From positions 1 through 49,847 of IMG/VR virus record IMGVR_UViG_3300034062_006955: 49,847 nucleotides of DNA. One strand, given 5' to 3'. Below, in pieces: positions 24,659 through 33,556 of the stretch. The position numbers and the translations under genes are program-made. The notes below the pieces were generated by a model. It made no database searches and was not told where the DNA came from. It saw nothing but the letters and a program-made list of their open reading frames with translations. Within the stretch, counting starts at the first letter, position 1. The number at the start of each line of letters is the position of its first letter. Origin of the DNA: a virus.

Positions 24659-25443
24659 TGGTTTTCATTTTTAATCCAGTAAACTCCACATCTGTCTACT
24701 GTTACTAATGTATCTTGAATGTTTCTTGATTGTCTAAAGTCGTGTGTGCAATCTCTTGCACCCTTCAAACAAAAGTCATCGATAATACAAACACCTTTGT
24801 CTACGAGTTTATCGTAACAAGAATAGAATACATCATGTGTTGATTCATACATGTCACCATCCATTCTTAAGATTGCTAAATTCTGAACTAATTCATTATT
24901 AGGTAATGTTTCGCCAAAAAATCCTTTAATGAAAATGACTTTTTCATCAAGACATTTGAATATTTTAAAATGATTTTGAACTTGTTCTAAAGAAATTGCT
25001 AATTTTGTTTGGGTATAGTGTGTATCTCCATCGTCCTGCATAAATTTTCCACTTGGTTTTGGTAGACCGGCAAATGAATCACAAACAAAAACTTTTTTGT
25101 CCATACCATACATGTCACAATATAATTTCATGAATATAGTTGCACCACCTTTCCAAACACCAGTTTCTATTAAATCTCCTTCAATGTTGTTCTTTCTTAC
25201 GTAATCCAACATTTCGTGTAAATTATTCATTCTTTTTAACCCAATCATTGTAACCGCATCTTCGGGCCAATCTAATCCCTCAAGACGATGTTCATCTATT
25301 GGTCTTGCCATAATTTCTCTTATCACGGATTCTTCAGGAAAAGCTCCACTCTCAACCCAATTGTTAACTAATGTTGCGTCTCCTACTCTACCGATTATTA
25401 CGTATTTTAGAAATTCTAATTTTAATTCATTACTCAATGACAT
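24655..25443 (-). CDS. Macrocin O-methyltransferase-like (TylF family)
   Basis: SAM-dependent sugar O-methyltransferase. The SAM-site motif DLIETGVWKGGATIFMK (near 90-107), VCDSFAGLPKPSG, LAILRMDGDMYESTHDVFYS and CIIDDFCLKGARDC are the landmark sequences of the TylF family, including its metal-binding Asp pairs. Family members methylate sugar hydroxyls in antibiotics and glycans. Its start overlaps the next methyltransferase by 14 bases. Likely role: capping a glycan made by the neighbours. Confidence 0.88.
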   Translation of the reverse strand: MSLSNELKLEFLKYVIIGRVGDATLVNNWVESGAFPEESVIREIMARPIDEHRLEGLDWPEDAVTMIGLKRMNNLHEMLDYVRKNNIEGDLIETGVWKGGATIFMKLYCDMYGMDKKVFVCDSFAGLPKPSGKFMQDDGDTHYTQTKLAISLEQVQNHFKIFKCLDEKVIFIKGFFGETLPNNELVQNLAILRMDGDMYESTHDVFYSCYDKLVDKGVCIIDDFCLKGARDCTHDFRQSRNIQDTLVTVDRCGVYWIKNENQ

Positions 25444-26026
25444 AATTCTTATTTTTTAAAACTGTTAATCCATTATTGTTTTCATAAACTTTATATAATT
25501 CCCAAGATTGTCCTAATTCTGTTAATAAGAAATCTTCAACAGCGGTCATTAGTCCTTGTTTTATTCCTGGGTCTGATTTTACAAGAGCACTGGCGTGATT
25601 GTATATTACTTCATCAATTCTACCAAAATGTTCCGTATCATGAAGAACAATGTATTTGGATGATTTATTTGAATGTAATTCTAATTCTTTAATTAATTGA
25701 TTGTAAGTGTGTAACGTGTCAATAAATAAAAGTTCAGTGGGTTCAATTTCTAACTGAAGAACGTCTTTCTCCTCGAAAGAATAATTGATTGAATATTCCT
25801 TACATAGACTAATAACTTCACCAATATTTGGGTTTGTTACAATATCATAACTAATCATTTTTTGGGGGTTAGAATAAACTAAGGGCCATGTTGATGAGAC
25901 CCATCTAACACCCATTTCTGTAATGTGTGAACATTCTTTACCTAAATTGTATAAAGTTTCTAAATGTTCGTTAATATCTGAGGAGGTGCTTTTGTGTAGA
26001 TTGTATTTAGCTAAAATTTTTTCCAT
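25430..26026 (-). CDS. Class I SAM methyltransferase-like protein
   Basis: 198 residues. The motif I region ITEMGVRWVSSTWPL, then LLFIDTLHTYNQLIKELELH and KYIVLHDTEHFG, match the methyltransferase group that includes CmcI and Methyltransf_24 proteins (D-x-x-H-x-Y motif, then 'HD'). The substrate is probably a sugar, judged by neighbours. The last bases overlap the TylF-type start; 36 nt separate it from the upstream glycosyltransferase. Confidence 0.75.
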   Translation of the reverse strand: MEKILAKYNLHKSTSSDINEHLETLYNLGKECSHITEMGVRWVSSTWPLVYSNPQKMISYDIVTNPNIGEVISLCKEYSINYSFEEKDVLQLEIEPTELLFIDTLHTYNQLIKELELHSNKSSKYIVLHDTEHFGRIDEVIYNHASALVKSDPGIKQGLMTAVEDFLLTELGQSWELYKVYENNNGLTVLKNKNYVIE

Positions 26027-26062
26027 AATTTTAATTTTATCAAATAATAGGATAAATCAAAA

Positions 26063-26710
26063 TTATTTGTAGGATAATTTCTTAAGTTCAAATATTGATT
26101 TCATATACTCACAATCTTTGAGCCTATCGTATGTTTTGATTCTATAATGATAATAATTCGTTGGAGTAGTGTTGTTTACCGTCTGTATATCAAATCTTGG
26201 TGCGGGAACTGGACTAATACTCAGATGTCTTAATAATAAACCTAAAGCAACATCATCAATAAATCGGTGCTCCCAATATTCTTGTTTCAATAAAACTAAA
26301 TCAACAACATTTTTTGACACAATAAATCCAGAACCTGATGCAAAAATTATACCGTGATGATTTCCGATAACTCCAGAATAGAAATTGTTTCTTGGTTTGT
26401 CTTCTAAGTAGTCCTTTAACATTTGTTTATCAACATATGAACTTGAGTTTGTTCTGAAAATGTAGTCGTAGTCTCGATTTTTTAATAATTCAAAAGCCTT
26501 GAGGGTTTTGTGTCCACAATTTATTAAAGATTCGGGAACATTTGTTTTAATCAAATTACCATCAATCTCATCTTTATCGTTGTTTCCTACAAGAAAAAAT
26601 GTGTCAACACCATCGACCTCAACGGAATTCCAAGATTCATTTTGGGATTCAAAAAATTTGGTGTAAATTCCACCATCTAGATGTGTTAAAGTTACTATTA
26701 AAATTTTCAT
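26063..26710 (-). CDS. Glycosyltransferase, GT31/Fringe-like
   Basis: 215 residues. The order of landmarks resembles GT31 beta-galactosyl/GlcNAc transferases: a central YDYIFRTNSSSYVD in the place of the DxD strand, then FASGSGFIVSK (the 'asGag' motif), then RFIDDVALGLLL (the 'EDV..G' catalytic motif). The classical DDD is not present in the central strand, so metal binding may differ or activity be altered. Ends 1 base into its upstream neighbour. Confidence 0.6.
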   Translation of the reverse strand: MKILIVTLTHLDGGIYTKFFESQNESWNSVEVDGVDTFFLVGNNDKDEIDGNLIKTNVPESLINCGHKTLKAFELLKNRDYDYIFRTNSSSYVDKQMLKDYLEDKPRNNFYSGVIGNHHGIIFASGSGFIVSKNVVDLVLLKQEYWEHRFIDDVALGLLLRHLSISPVPAPRFDIQTVNNTTPTNYYHYRIKTYDRLKDCEYMKSIFELKKLSYK

Positions 26711-27435
26711 TAATATAAAAGATTTACCAAGTTGTTAATTTCATTTTCATATTGTGTAAATGGTCTCAATAAATGTGAATCAATATAAAATCCAGAACTT
26801 ACCCTTTCTGAATTATATCTCCAATTTATTCTATCGATTCTTCTGTCAGCGGGACCATTCCAACCCCGTTTCAAAAAGATAACGTTTTTATTTATTTCAT
26901 TATATTGGTTAACCTTTTCAAAAAGATACTTTTGGTCGGTATACCATGTTTCATTTCTGTTGTGTAGTAAATTACAAAATTCTTCCCATGATAGATTTAA
27001 ATCAAAAACATTTTTAAACACCTGAGATTTTGCGGCAACGTAACACATTGGATACATGTTTTTTCTTAAACACTCAGGGTTGTCAGACGAGTGGATAACC
27101 ATGTTTTCAGAATTCAATCTCGAACAAGTTCCTTCAAAATAATTTTTTGATAGTGGTAACATATCAATATCGGAAATCAAACAGTTTCCTTCTAAAAAAT
27201 TTGCCAAGTAAAATCTGACAATTTGGGATTGTAGTCCAACATCAATACCTTCAACTTTTTTGAACTTTTTGACTAACCCAAATTGGTCTTCATAAATTTC
27301 AGAATCTTCGTCAGAAATCAAACCAAGAACGGGTTTGACTTTGAAAACTTGAGACCATACCTTTGAAACTGTTGGCCAAAAGTCAAAATAATAAGGGTTC
27401 GTGTCAGAACCAATTAAAACGTAATCTAAGCTCAT
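26710..27435 (-). CDS. Putative glycosyltransferase, GT-A type
   Basis: 241 residues. The N-terminal SLDYVLIGSDTNPYYFDFWP and a DxD motif in LISDIDMLPLSK (near 88-99) suggest a nucleotide-sugar transferase fold; no closer family can be named. Later conserved-looking features are NETWYTDQKYLFEKV and a GWNGPADRRIDRINW segment near the C-terminus. Four-base overlap with the next upstream gene. Confidence 0.7.
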   Translation of the reverse strand: MSLDYVLIGSDTNPYYFDFWPTVSKVWSQVFKVKPVLGLISDEDSEIYEDQFGLVKKFKKVEGIDVGLQSQIVRFYLANFLEGNCLISDIDMLPLSKNYFEGTCSRLNSENMVIHSSDNPECLRKNMYPMCYVAAKSQVFKNVFDLNLSWEEFCNLLHNRNETWYTDQKYLFEKVNQYNEINKNVIFLKRGWNGPADRRIDRINWRYNSERVSSGFYIDSHLLRPFTQYENEINNLVNLLY

Positions 27436-28100
27436 TTAACATAATTTGTGATTGCTCGCCAGTCTTCATTGACAGGAAGTTCATCTACACCAATTCTTTC
27501 TCCAACAAATCTCATAGTATCTCTTTTGGTTGGAAAAGGTTTTTTCTCAAAAAAATCATCGTGAACAACTTTATCAAGTTCGAATGCATTATAGACCATT
27601 TTTAAAAAGGTTTGGTCAATACCATAGTTGTTTTTTTTACCAACAACAAATTTCTCAATCATTTGTGTAAGTGGTAATTGTTTTCCTTTGATTCCCCACA
27701 TACCAGCTAATATCCCTAATGTGTTATTACCGTAAGGAATACCGTGAGCTGGATGGTCTCTCATAACGTGTAAAGATTTTCCAGTTTCAATCCAAGCATT
27801 TACTGCGTCTCTTTCTCTTAAATTGATTCTTGAATCAGTGTCTCTGAATATTACAAGGTCACAGTCTTCTAAGTCAGATGCAAAAAATCTCCAAAAACAA
27901 CCATATTCGAAATCATCAACCTTTACAAGAATACAGTTAAGTGTTTCCAATTTGGAAATAGTTTCAGATGGAACTGAATTGTCATAATACAATATCATTT
28001 TCCAATCAGGGTAAATGAGAGGCATGAGTTCAGCATTTCTTATTGCTCCAACATTATAGAGGGGGTTGTCTCCCCATAGACTAAAACTAACATATTTCAT
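27432..28100 (-). CDS. Putative glycosyltransferase, GT-A type
   Basis: 222 residues with a GT-A metal site in CDLVIFRDTDSRINLRE (DTD near 87-89) and a downstream acceptor/base segment GKSLHVMRDHPAHGIPYGNN. The pattern 'W..Y.D.s.p......l' near the N-terminus fits related phage and bacterial surface-sugar enzymes. Overlaps both neighbours by 1 to 4 bases, so it is part of the minus-strand operon. Confidence 0.75.
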   Translation of the reverse strand: MKYVSFSLWGDNPLYNVGAIRNAELMPLIYPDWKMILYYDNSVPSETISKLETLNCILVKVDDFEYGCFWRFFASDLEDCDLVIFRDTDSRINLRERDAVNAWIETGKSLHVMRDHPAHGIPYGNNTLGILAGMWGIKGKQLPLTQMIEKFVVGKKNNYGIDQTFLKMVYNAFELDKVVHDDFFEKKPFPTKRDTMRFVGERIGVDELPVNEDWRAITNYVK

Positions 28101-29512
28101 TACAGAACCACCTCCTTTGTCACTGTGTGACCTTGAGTCTTATGTGAATCGGCTTGAACGTGTTCAATTAAACCTGGGAAGAATGATACAGGAACCTGAT
28201 GTAATAAACAGTAGAACGTAACAGCTCTTTCTTGAGCGTGTCCACAGTTTACATCATCTTTAAGATACCCAATAAGTGGAGATACCCATTTCATGTATTT
28301 TTCAAATGTAGCATATTCGAATGTCACATTGTTTGTTGTTCCCCAAACTGGTTCTCTCCCCACCCTTAGGTTTTCAGAAATAACTTGTCTAAGATAAGGT
28401 TCAATGTCAAGTTTGTAATGTGATTTGATTGCCTCAAAAATGGTCTTCACCCAATCAGGATTATCTATGAAATGATAATTTCTCATACTAAATGGGAAAT
28501 AACTGATAATTTTTGGGTTGTGTTTCAACAAATTGTTAAGGAAGAATGTGAATCCTTCTTGTGGGTTTGTATCATATTCCAAAAGTTGGATATACTTTGT
28601 TTTACATAATTGGTGTCTCCAAATGGAATACCAAGCGGTAAAGGCGGTAAACTTTGGATATTGTTCAATGTTGTGTTTGAGGTCTCTTACGATGATTACG
28701 TTAGGATAGTTTTCAATGTCTGTGAATTCTCCCTTTCCTACATACATAAAAACCAAATGTCCCATTCCATCGTATTTTCCTGACTTGATGTTGGATTTAA
28801 TAATGTCTTGGTCGTGACACATTACGTATGTTGTAAGATTATTAATTTCTTCTTCTAAAAGAACCGGTAATATATCCTCATATTTTTCTGCAAAAATTTC
28901 TCTGTTCTTATCCCACTGTTCGTTTGTTTCACCAATAGAAAGGTGAGTGACTCTGACATCATATGTTACACCTACTTTAACATCCTCTAAGTAGTTCTCA
29001 AAAGAGAATGTTACGTCATAGAAGTGGAATCCATCCACTTCTTCATTAAAGTTCTTTTTGATTTTTCTTTTGTCTAAAGAAATGAATAAACCATCAACCA
29101 TTGTGGTTGGTGAAATCTTTCCTTCGTTTGTTGAATATTTTGATTCCCATTTCTTCCCATCTTTAGAATGGTTTACTATTCCTCTCATGGTTATTGGTTT
29201 TTCCCACCATCTACCTGTTGGAGGCATGTATGTGCTACCAGCTAAACCAATGATTCCATAATCGGTGGTTTGGAAATTAGACAATAGTCTCTTACCCCAT
29301 TTCTTTGTTTCGAATAACAAATCGTCATGACACAAAACAATTATGTCAGTTTTTGATTCATTTAAGATTTCGTTATAAACTTGAGATAATGATTTTTCTC
29401 CGTTGTTAATCTTTTGGATGATATCAACGTCAACACCACATGTCTTTTTTATTTGTTCTATAAATTTTGGATTATCTTCTCTTGTTGAAAATCCTACAGT
29501 TATTTGTCCCAT
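28100..29512 (-). CDS. Two-domain glycosyltransferase
   Basis: 470 residues with two GT-A-like halves. The first (1-~235) has TDIIVLCHDDLLFETKKWG as its DxD strand, then VDGLFISLDKRKIKK and FHFYDVTFSF, like PF13712-type GT2 enzymes. The second (~240-470) has YIQLLEYDTNPQEGF in the same place, followed by GTTNNVTFEYATFEKYM. Fusion suggests two successive transfers or one active and one binding half. The start overlaps the 56-aa upstream gene by 13 bases. Confidence 0.75.
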   Translation of the reverse strand: MGQITVGFSTREDNPKFIEQIKKTCGVDVDIIQKINNGEKSLSQVYNEILNESKTDIIVLCHDDLLFETKKWGKRLLSNFQTTDYGIIGLAGSTYMPPTGRWWEKPITMRGIVNHSKDGKKWESKYSTNEGKISPTTMVDGLFISLDKRKIKKNFNEEVDGFHFYDVTFSFENYLEDVKVGVTYDVRVTHLSIGETNEQWDKNREIFAEKYEDILPVLLEEEINNLTTYVMCHDQDIIKSNIKSGKYDGMGHLVFMYVGKGEFTDIENYPNVIIVRDLKHNIEQYPKFTAFTAWYSIWRHQLCKTKYIQLLEYDTNPQEGFTFFLNNLLKHNPKIISYFPFSMRNYHFIDNPDWVKTIFEAIKSHYKLDIEPYLRQVISENLRVGREPVWGTTNNVTFEYATFEKYMKWVSPLIGYLKDDVNCGHAQERAVTFYCLLHQVPVSFFPGLIEHVQADSHKTQGHTVTKEVVL

Positions 29513-29670
29513 TTCTTTTTGGCGGTTTTTATTATTTCATGTTGCGTTATCTCAGGATTTTTTTTAGATATGGTAATACATTCTAAGATAAATTCGGCAA
29601 CGAGCCTTTTTTTCTCAAGTTTTTTTATGAGTTCGATGATATTATCTAAATTTTCGTAATACTTTCCCAT
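29500..29670 (-). CDS. Small unknown protein, 56 aa
   Basis: Open frame from ATG at 29670 to TAA at 29500, starting MGKYYENLDNIIELIKKLEK; it is helical and basic at its end. It exactly fills the gap between dUTPase (10 nt before) and the two-domain glycosyltransferase (13-base overlap), as expected for a real member of this compact operon. No function can be suggested. Confidence 0.6.
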   Translation of the reverse strand: MGKYYENLDNIIELIKKLEKKRLVAEFILECITISKKNPEITQHEIIKTAKKKWDK

Positions 29671-29680
29671 GTGAATTTAG

Positions 29681-30286
29681 TTAAATACCAGTGCTTCCGA
29701 ATCCATTGTCACCTCTATCTTGTTCATCAAAATTGTCAGTTTCAACTAGTTGAATGAACTTTCCGTTCATCACAGGACAGATAACACCTTGAGCAATCTT
29801 CATTCCTTTTTCGATTTTGACAGGAGATAATGTTGAATTGAATACAATTACTTTTACTTCACCTGAATATCCCTGGTCTACAGTTCCTGGTGTGTTTAAC
29901 ACGGTTAAACCCATCTTGAGGGCTAATCCACTTTTAGGTCTAACTTGTAATTCATATCCCATTTCAAATTGGAAAGAAAGTCCTGTTGGAACTAATACTC
30001 TTCCAAGTGATGGAATCTCAACACTTTCAGTTGAGTGAAGGTCAAATCCTGAATCTGATGGATAATTGTATGATGGCATTACCGCATCATCGTTAAGTTT
30101 TTTTACTTTGACAACTTTCATTTGCATGGAGTCATATAACTGTTTCTCCATTTCATCCCATTCCTCATCTGTTATGTTGTCTACTATTTCAGAATAGTTT
30201 TCAGTTGGTTCGTAACCAGCCTCTTCTTTAAGTTTTTCGAATAAACTTTTTAGTTCTTCGATTTGGTTGTTGTCTAATACACTCAT
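29681..30286 (-). CDS. dut: dUTPase with N-terminal extension
   Basis: Hydrolyses dUTP to dUMP and pyrophosphate. All five trimeric-dUTPase motifs are present: SDSGFDLHS, RPKSGLALKMGL, NTPGTVDQGYSGE (catalytic Asp in TVD), an acidic segment near KIAQGVICPV, and the C-terminal RGDNGFGSTG. The enzyme proper starts around residue 57; the first 55 residues (LDNNQIEELKSLFEKLKEEA and following) are an acidic helical extension not found in standard enzymes (about 150 aa). Overlaps the exonuclease gene by 4 bases. Confidence 0.93.
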   Translation of the reverse strand: MSVLDNNQIEELKSLFEKLKEEAGYEPTENYSEIVDNITDEEWDEMEKQLYDSMQMKVVKVKKLNDDAVMPSYNYPSDSGFDLHSTESVEIPSLGRVLVPTGLSFQFEMGYELQVRPKSGLALKMGLTVLNTPGTVDQGYSGEVKVIVFNSTLSPVKIEKGMKIAQGVICPVMNGKFIQLVETDNFDEQDRGDNGFGSTGI

Positions 30287-30984
30287 GATAATGTCATTAA
30301 TTTTGATACTACGTCTATTAATACTGATACGTCTTTTTCACAATATTTTACAATTCCTTCGTAATCTTTTTTTACCCAAAAAGCTTCATGAACTTTGTTT
30401 CCTGTAACCTCCATAGTCTTTGAAGATTCAACACCTAAACATACACACATTAATTCTAATGAAGCAATTGAACTATATCCACCATATTGCCATAACTCTT
30501 TTGTATCTAATGCTTTTATCTCCCATGGTTTTGTATCATGACCAGGAAGTATCTTCGGAGGAAGTAATCCGTTCATAATCATTCTTTTTGCTAACACAGG
30601 GATATCAAAACCCTTAACGTTGTGTCCACACAGATAGAAACCTAAATTTCCAATCCTATGTAATAGTTTTTGAACATCTTTCAAAAGTTTCTTTTCGTCA
30701 GGGTCACTGAAGGATTGCATTTTTGTTTCACCACCATCTGTTACGAACGCGACTGAAACACAAGCAATTCTTGAAAACTCAGGAACAAGGGCTGCTCTGT
30801 TTACAAACATTTGTTCAACACCCTTATCAGCGTCTTCAGGAAATCTTTTTTGAAACCAGTCAAAATAGTGTTCGAACTGAAATGAAAGAGGCTCTCTGTT
30901 TTTCTTCAGAGAGTCCCAATCAGGTTCGATACCAACTGTCTCAATATCTAAGAATAAAAATTTAGTTAGTGGTATTGATATCAT
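30283..30984 (-). CDS. 3'-5' exonuclease, DEDD/PolB-exo type
   Basis: RNase H-fold exonuclease acting on single-stranded or mispaired DNA ends. Exo I is KFLFLDIETVGIEP (residues 8-21), Exo II LCGHNVKGFDIPVLAKR, and Exo III YCEKDVSVLIDVV, giving the full D-E-D-D set of the PF10108 type. 233 residues, standalone, with no polymerase domain. Grouped with dUTPase, so a small DNA-metabolism island lies inside the glycan operon. Four-base overlaps on both sides. Confidence 0.85.
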   Translation of the reverse strand: MISIPLTKFLFLDIETVGIEPDWDSLKKNREPLSFQFEHYFDWFQKRFPEDADKGVEQMFVNRAALVPEFSRIACVSVAFVTDGGETKMQSFSDPDEKKLLKDVQKLLHRIGNLGFYLCGHNVKGFDIPVLAKRMIMNGLLPPKILPGHDTKPWEIKALDTKELWQYGGYSSIASLELMCVCLGVESSKTMEVTGNKVHEAFWVKKDYEGIVKYCEKDVSVLIDVVSKLMTLS

Positions 30985-32192
30985 ACTATAGATTTATAAA
31001 ATTCTGCTCTTTCTTTTGTTACAACATTTAAGTCGTATTTGTCTTTTACTGTCTCGTAAAGTCTTTCACCCATATCTTTAACCATATTCGGATTCTTCAC
31101 AAGTTTTTCGATAAATTTAGCCCAATCAGAGTGATTTCTATTTTCATCAACTAAAAGAGCATTCCCATCAACAAAGTTACCATTTTCTAAACAATGTTTC
31201 AAATCTATTGTGTATGGTCCTAAATTTGACGCAATAAGTGCTTTCTTGTAAAAACCAGACTCAATAACTTTTAATTGAGATTTCATTCTATTGAACATAT
31301 GGTTTTTAATTGGTGCCAAAGATACGTCAAATTTTGAATAGTTTTTTGCGTAAGATTGAACAGGTTTTGTCCATACACGAACATATGATTCTGAATTTTC
31401 GTTTGAGAATTCTTCTTGTGTGTAATTTAAAAGATATTTTTTATAATCTTCTGAAACTATAGAATAATTTTGTGTAAAGATTTTTTCATATTGTGCCCAC
31501 ACAGTTTCGTGAGGTAGAATGTTTCTTTTCTTATGTTCTTTGGTCTGTGCATTGATTTCAGTAACGGTTCCTCTGGTATCAAAACCACAAAGAACGTATT
31601 GTAACTTGTCTGAGTATTTTGTTAATTTGCTGAATGATTGGTCCAACAACTGTAAGTCATGTAAGTGAGACGAACCTCCTAACCAACCAATTCTGATTTT
31701 GTCTGATTCAGGTGTTGGTTCTTTGAATTGAGATTCGTTTGGATTGATTGCGTTTGGAAACACAACAACATTTTTATTGAATTTACTGATTTCGTCAGCA
31801 AACAACGGTGTTGTTGTTGAAACATATTTTGCTGCTTTTAGATTTGCAACAATTTTTTCATTGATTTTATTCACAACAATCATGTCATGAATAGGATGCT
31901 CTTTTCCTGGCATCCAATAGTCATCGATATCTGCAACAGTTGCAATACCACTTTCGTTAAGTTTTTGTATTAACTCAAGTGACTTTTCAAAGTCAGGACT
32001 AATACTCCTATGGAATGAAACAATTTGATAATCTTCGAAAAAATTCAAATCATTCATAGGAACATCATAAACGATATCAACATGGAAATCGTCAGGATAT
32101 TGAGTTTGTAAAAAAATGTGAGGGTCTACTGACCTGAATTTGCCCACTCCTGTTCTGTCAGAAGGAACTACTAAAATTTTAATTTTTGCCAT
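30981..32192 (-). CDS. Glycosyltransferase, GT4-like
   Basis: 403-residue GT-B protein. The N-terminal IKILVVPSDRTGVGKFRSVD contains an unusual acceptor-side loop. The central linker RIGWLGGSSHLHDLQLLDQS begins the donor domain ('G..G....K'), and FNRMKSQLKVIESGFYKKAL is the E-containing signature (Lys...Glu..Gly). Cytoplasmic. The 53-nt leader upstream (32193-32245) has no late motif. Confidence 0.8.
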   Translation of the reverse strand: MAKIKILVVPSDRTGVGKFRSVDPHIFLQTQYPDDFHVDIVYDVPMNDLNFFEDYQIVSFHRSISPDFEKSLELIQKLNESGIATVADIDDYWMPGKEHPIHDMIVVNKINEKIVANLKAAKYVSTTTPLFADEISKFNKNVVVFPNAINPNESQFKEPTPESDKIRIGWLGGSSHLHDLQLLDQSFSKLTKYSDKLQYVLCGFDTRGTVTEINAQTKEHKKRNILPHETVWAQYEKIFTQNYSIVSEDYKKYLLNYTQEEFSNENSESYVRVWTKPVQSYAKNYSKFDVSLAPIKNHMFNRMKSQLKVIESGFYKKALIASNLGPYTIDLKHCLENGNFVDGNALLVDENRNHSDWAKFIEKLVKNPNMVKDMGERLYETVKDKYDLNVVTKERAEFYKSIV

Positions 32193-32245
32193 TAAATTGT
32201 ATTATATTGGGAAATATAACACTTTAAAACAAATAAGAAAAGTCG

Positions 32246-32866
32246 TTAAGATAATTTTTTAACTTTAGTAACTCTACCTTCAAATTGGTGTTTTCCAACT
32301 TTGAATGTGAACATCTCGTTAGTTTTTTCAGTAGATTCTGTGATTAAACCATTTTCTTTCAACGCACTTCTAACTGCCTCGTTAATCATTTTTTGAATTA
32401 CTTTGTAATCAATACCTTGAGATTGAACTTGAGGTTGAGATTGTGTAGTTTGTTGCTTTGGTTTTGCAGATTCAGGAACATAATTACCATTACTCTCTTT
32501 CATTAATCTCGAAGCCTTTTCAATCAATTCACTAGATAATGTCATCTGAGGTTGTTGAGGTTGAGAAATTGGGTGTTCCATCATTAACTTTTTGATTTCG
32601 TCAGGTAGTTTTGAATTTTTAATTGCATCTACTGAAGGAACTCCAACTGGTTTTGTGTTTGGAACTTGAGACAAATAAGGTTGTTGAACTTGTTGTTCTT
32701 GTAAAAATTCCTGAGGAATATTGTATTTGGCTTGAGGGATGTCGTAATCCTGAGCCATTGGCATTGATGAATATGATGATTCGGATATTGAATTACTTCT
32801 TTTCATACCATCATGTCTATCCATAATAGCTTTCGATTTGATAAGTTTGTCCATTAATTGGTCCAT
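32246..32866 (-). CDS. Gln-rich unknown protein, 206 aa
   Basis: Not recognised. The first ~140 residues are low-complexity (Gln/Pro/Ser-rich) and probably disordered, then a helix YKVIQKMINEAVRSALKENG and a short basic beta-like end FTFKVGKHQFEGRVTKVKKL. Similar 'helix plus small C-terminal domain' proteins occur near head genes of T4-type phages, so a virion role is possible. It ends 3 nt after the WYL-like gene's region. Confidence 0.55.
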   Translation of the reverse strand: MDQLMDKLIKSKAIMDRHDGMKRSNSISESSYSSMPMAQDYDIPQAKYNIPQEFLQEQQVQQPYLSQVPNTKPVGVPSVDAIKNSKLPDEIKKLMMEHPISQPQQPQMTLSSELIEKASRLMKESNGNYVPESAKPKQQTTQSQPQVQSQGIDYKVIQKMINEAVRSALKENGLITESTEKTNEMFTFKVGKHQFEGRVTKVKKLS

Positions 32867-32869
32867 AAA

Positions 32870-33250
32870 TTAAAATTTTGAATTAATAATAACGCTAACC
32901 ATGCTTTTGTCACCATTTGGATTGTATCCAGGCTTCATTTCTGTAAAATTTTCTCCAGTAGGTTTTAGAGATAGAATTTTATCTAATCTGAAAAGTCTCC
33001 ATCCAGGTAATGGTTGCTCACCTTTGTAGGCTGTGTGAGAAGAACCTTCGTTATCCCACGCCCTTACAACTTTATTTCCCGCTTTACTAACTCCCAAACA
33101 GACAGGTTCAATATCTCTCAAACCACGTCCACCTGGTTCATCACCATCATAGTATATAACGCACTTCTTCTTGTTCTTGATACAATCAACAACATCATCT
33201 ATCGATGCAAGTTCGCAAATTAAACCTTTAAGTGATTCTTGGAGTTTCAT
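32870..33250 (-). CDS. WYL-like small-domain protein, 126 aa
   Basis: Residues about 25-105 follow the WYL-domain pattern: a beta-strand VIYYDG, then RDIEPVCLGVSKAGNKVVRA, then LPGWRLFRLDKILSLKPTG. In bacteria WYL domains sense ligands, often nucleotides, in regulators. Here there is no DNA-binding domain and the gene is among virion-type genes, so a structural reuse is also possible. The N-terminus MKLQESLKGLICE carries possible L-x-E sites. One-base overlap with the upstream gene. Confidence 0.55.
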   Translation of the reverse strand: MKLQESLKGLICELASIDDVVDCIKNKKKCVIYYDGDEPGGRGLRDIEPVCLGVSKAGNKVVRAWDNEGSSHTAYKGEQPLPGWRLFRLDKILSLKPTGENFTEMKPGYNPNGDKSMVSVIINSKF

Positions 33251-33552
33251 TATGATATAGGGAAATTAGGGTAAGGTTTAGAAGAGTTGAATTTGTTTAT
33301 TTTGATTTCATTTTTTCTCTCTATCACATCATCAATAGTTCCAGCTGCTGAATTGTAAACATCCAAGAATACACCAGTTCCTCTACCGAGTCTGTCTCCG
33401 TCAGCTAAAGCATCTTCGTTCGTTGAAGAATATGGATTACCTGCTGCGTTATAATCGTTTCTTGGAATTAGTTTTGCTCTTTCAGCATCTGCAAAGGCAG
33501 TAAGTGCATTCGGAACGTTTTGTGATAAGTCGACTGTAATTTCGTTCGCCAT
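33250..33552 (-). CDS. Unknown protein, 100 aa
   Basis: Not recognised. Polar, Asn/Ala/Asp-rich (VPNALTAFADAERAKLIPRN, GDRLGRGTGVFLDVYNSAAG), soluble, no signal peptide. The composition is like small virion proteins. Overlaps the WYL-like gene by one base and lies 4 nt from the 155-aa gene upstream. Confidence 0.6.
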   Translation of the reverse strand: MANEITVDLSQNVPNALTAFADAERAKLIPRNDYNAAGNPYSSTNEDALADGDRLGRGTGVFLDVYNSAAGTIDDVIERKNEIKINKFNSSKPYPNFPIS

Positions 33553-33556
33553 ATTT

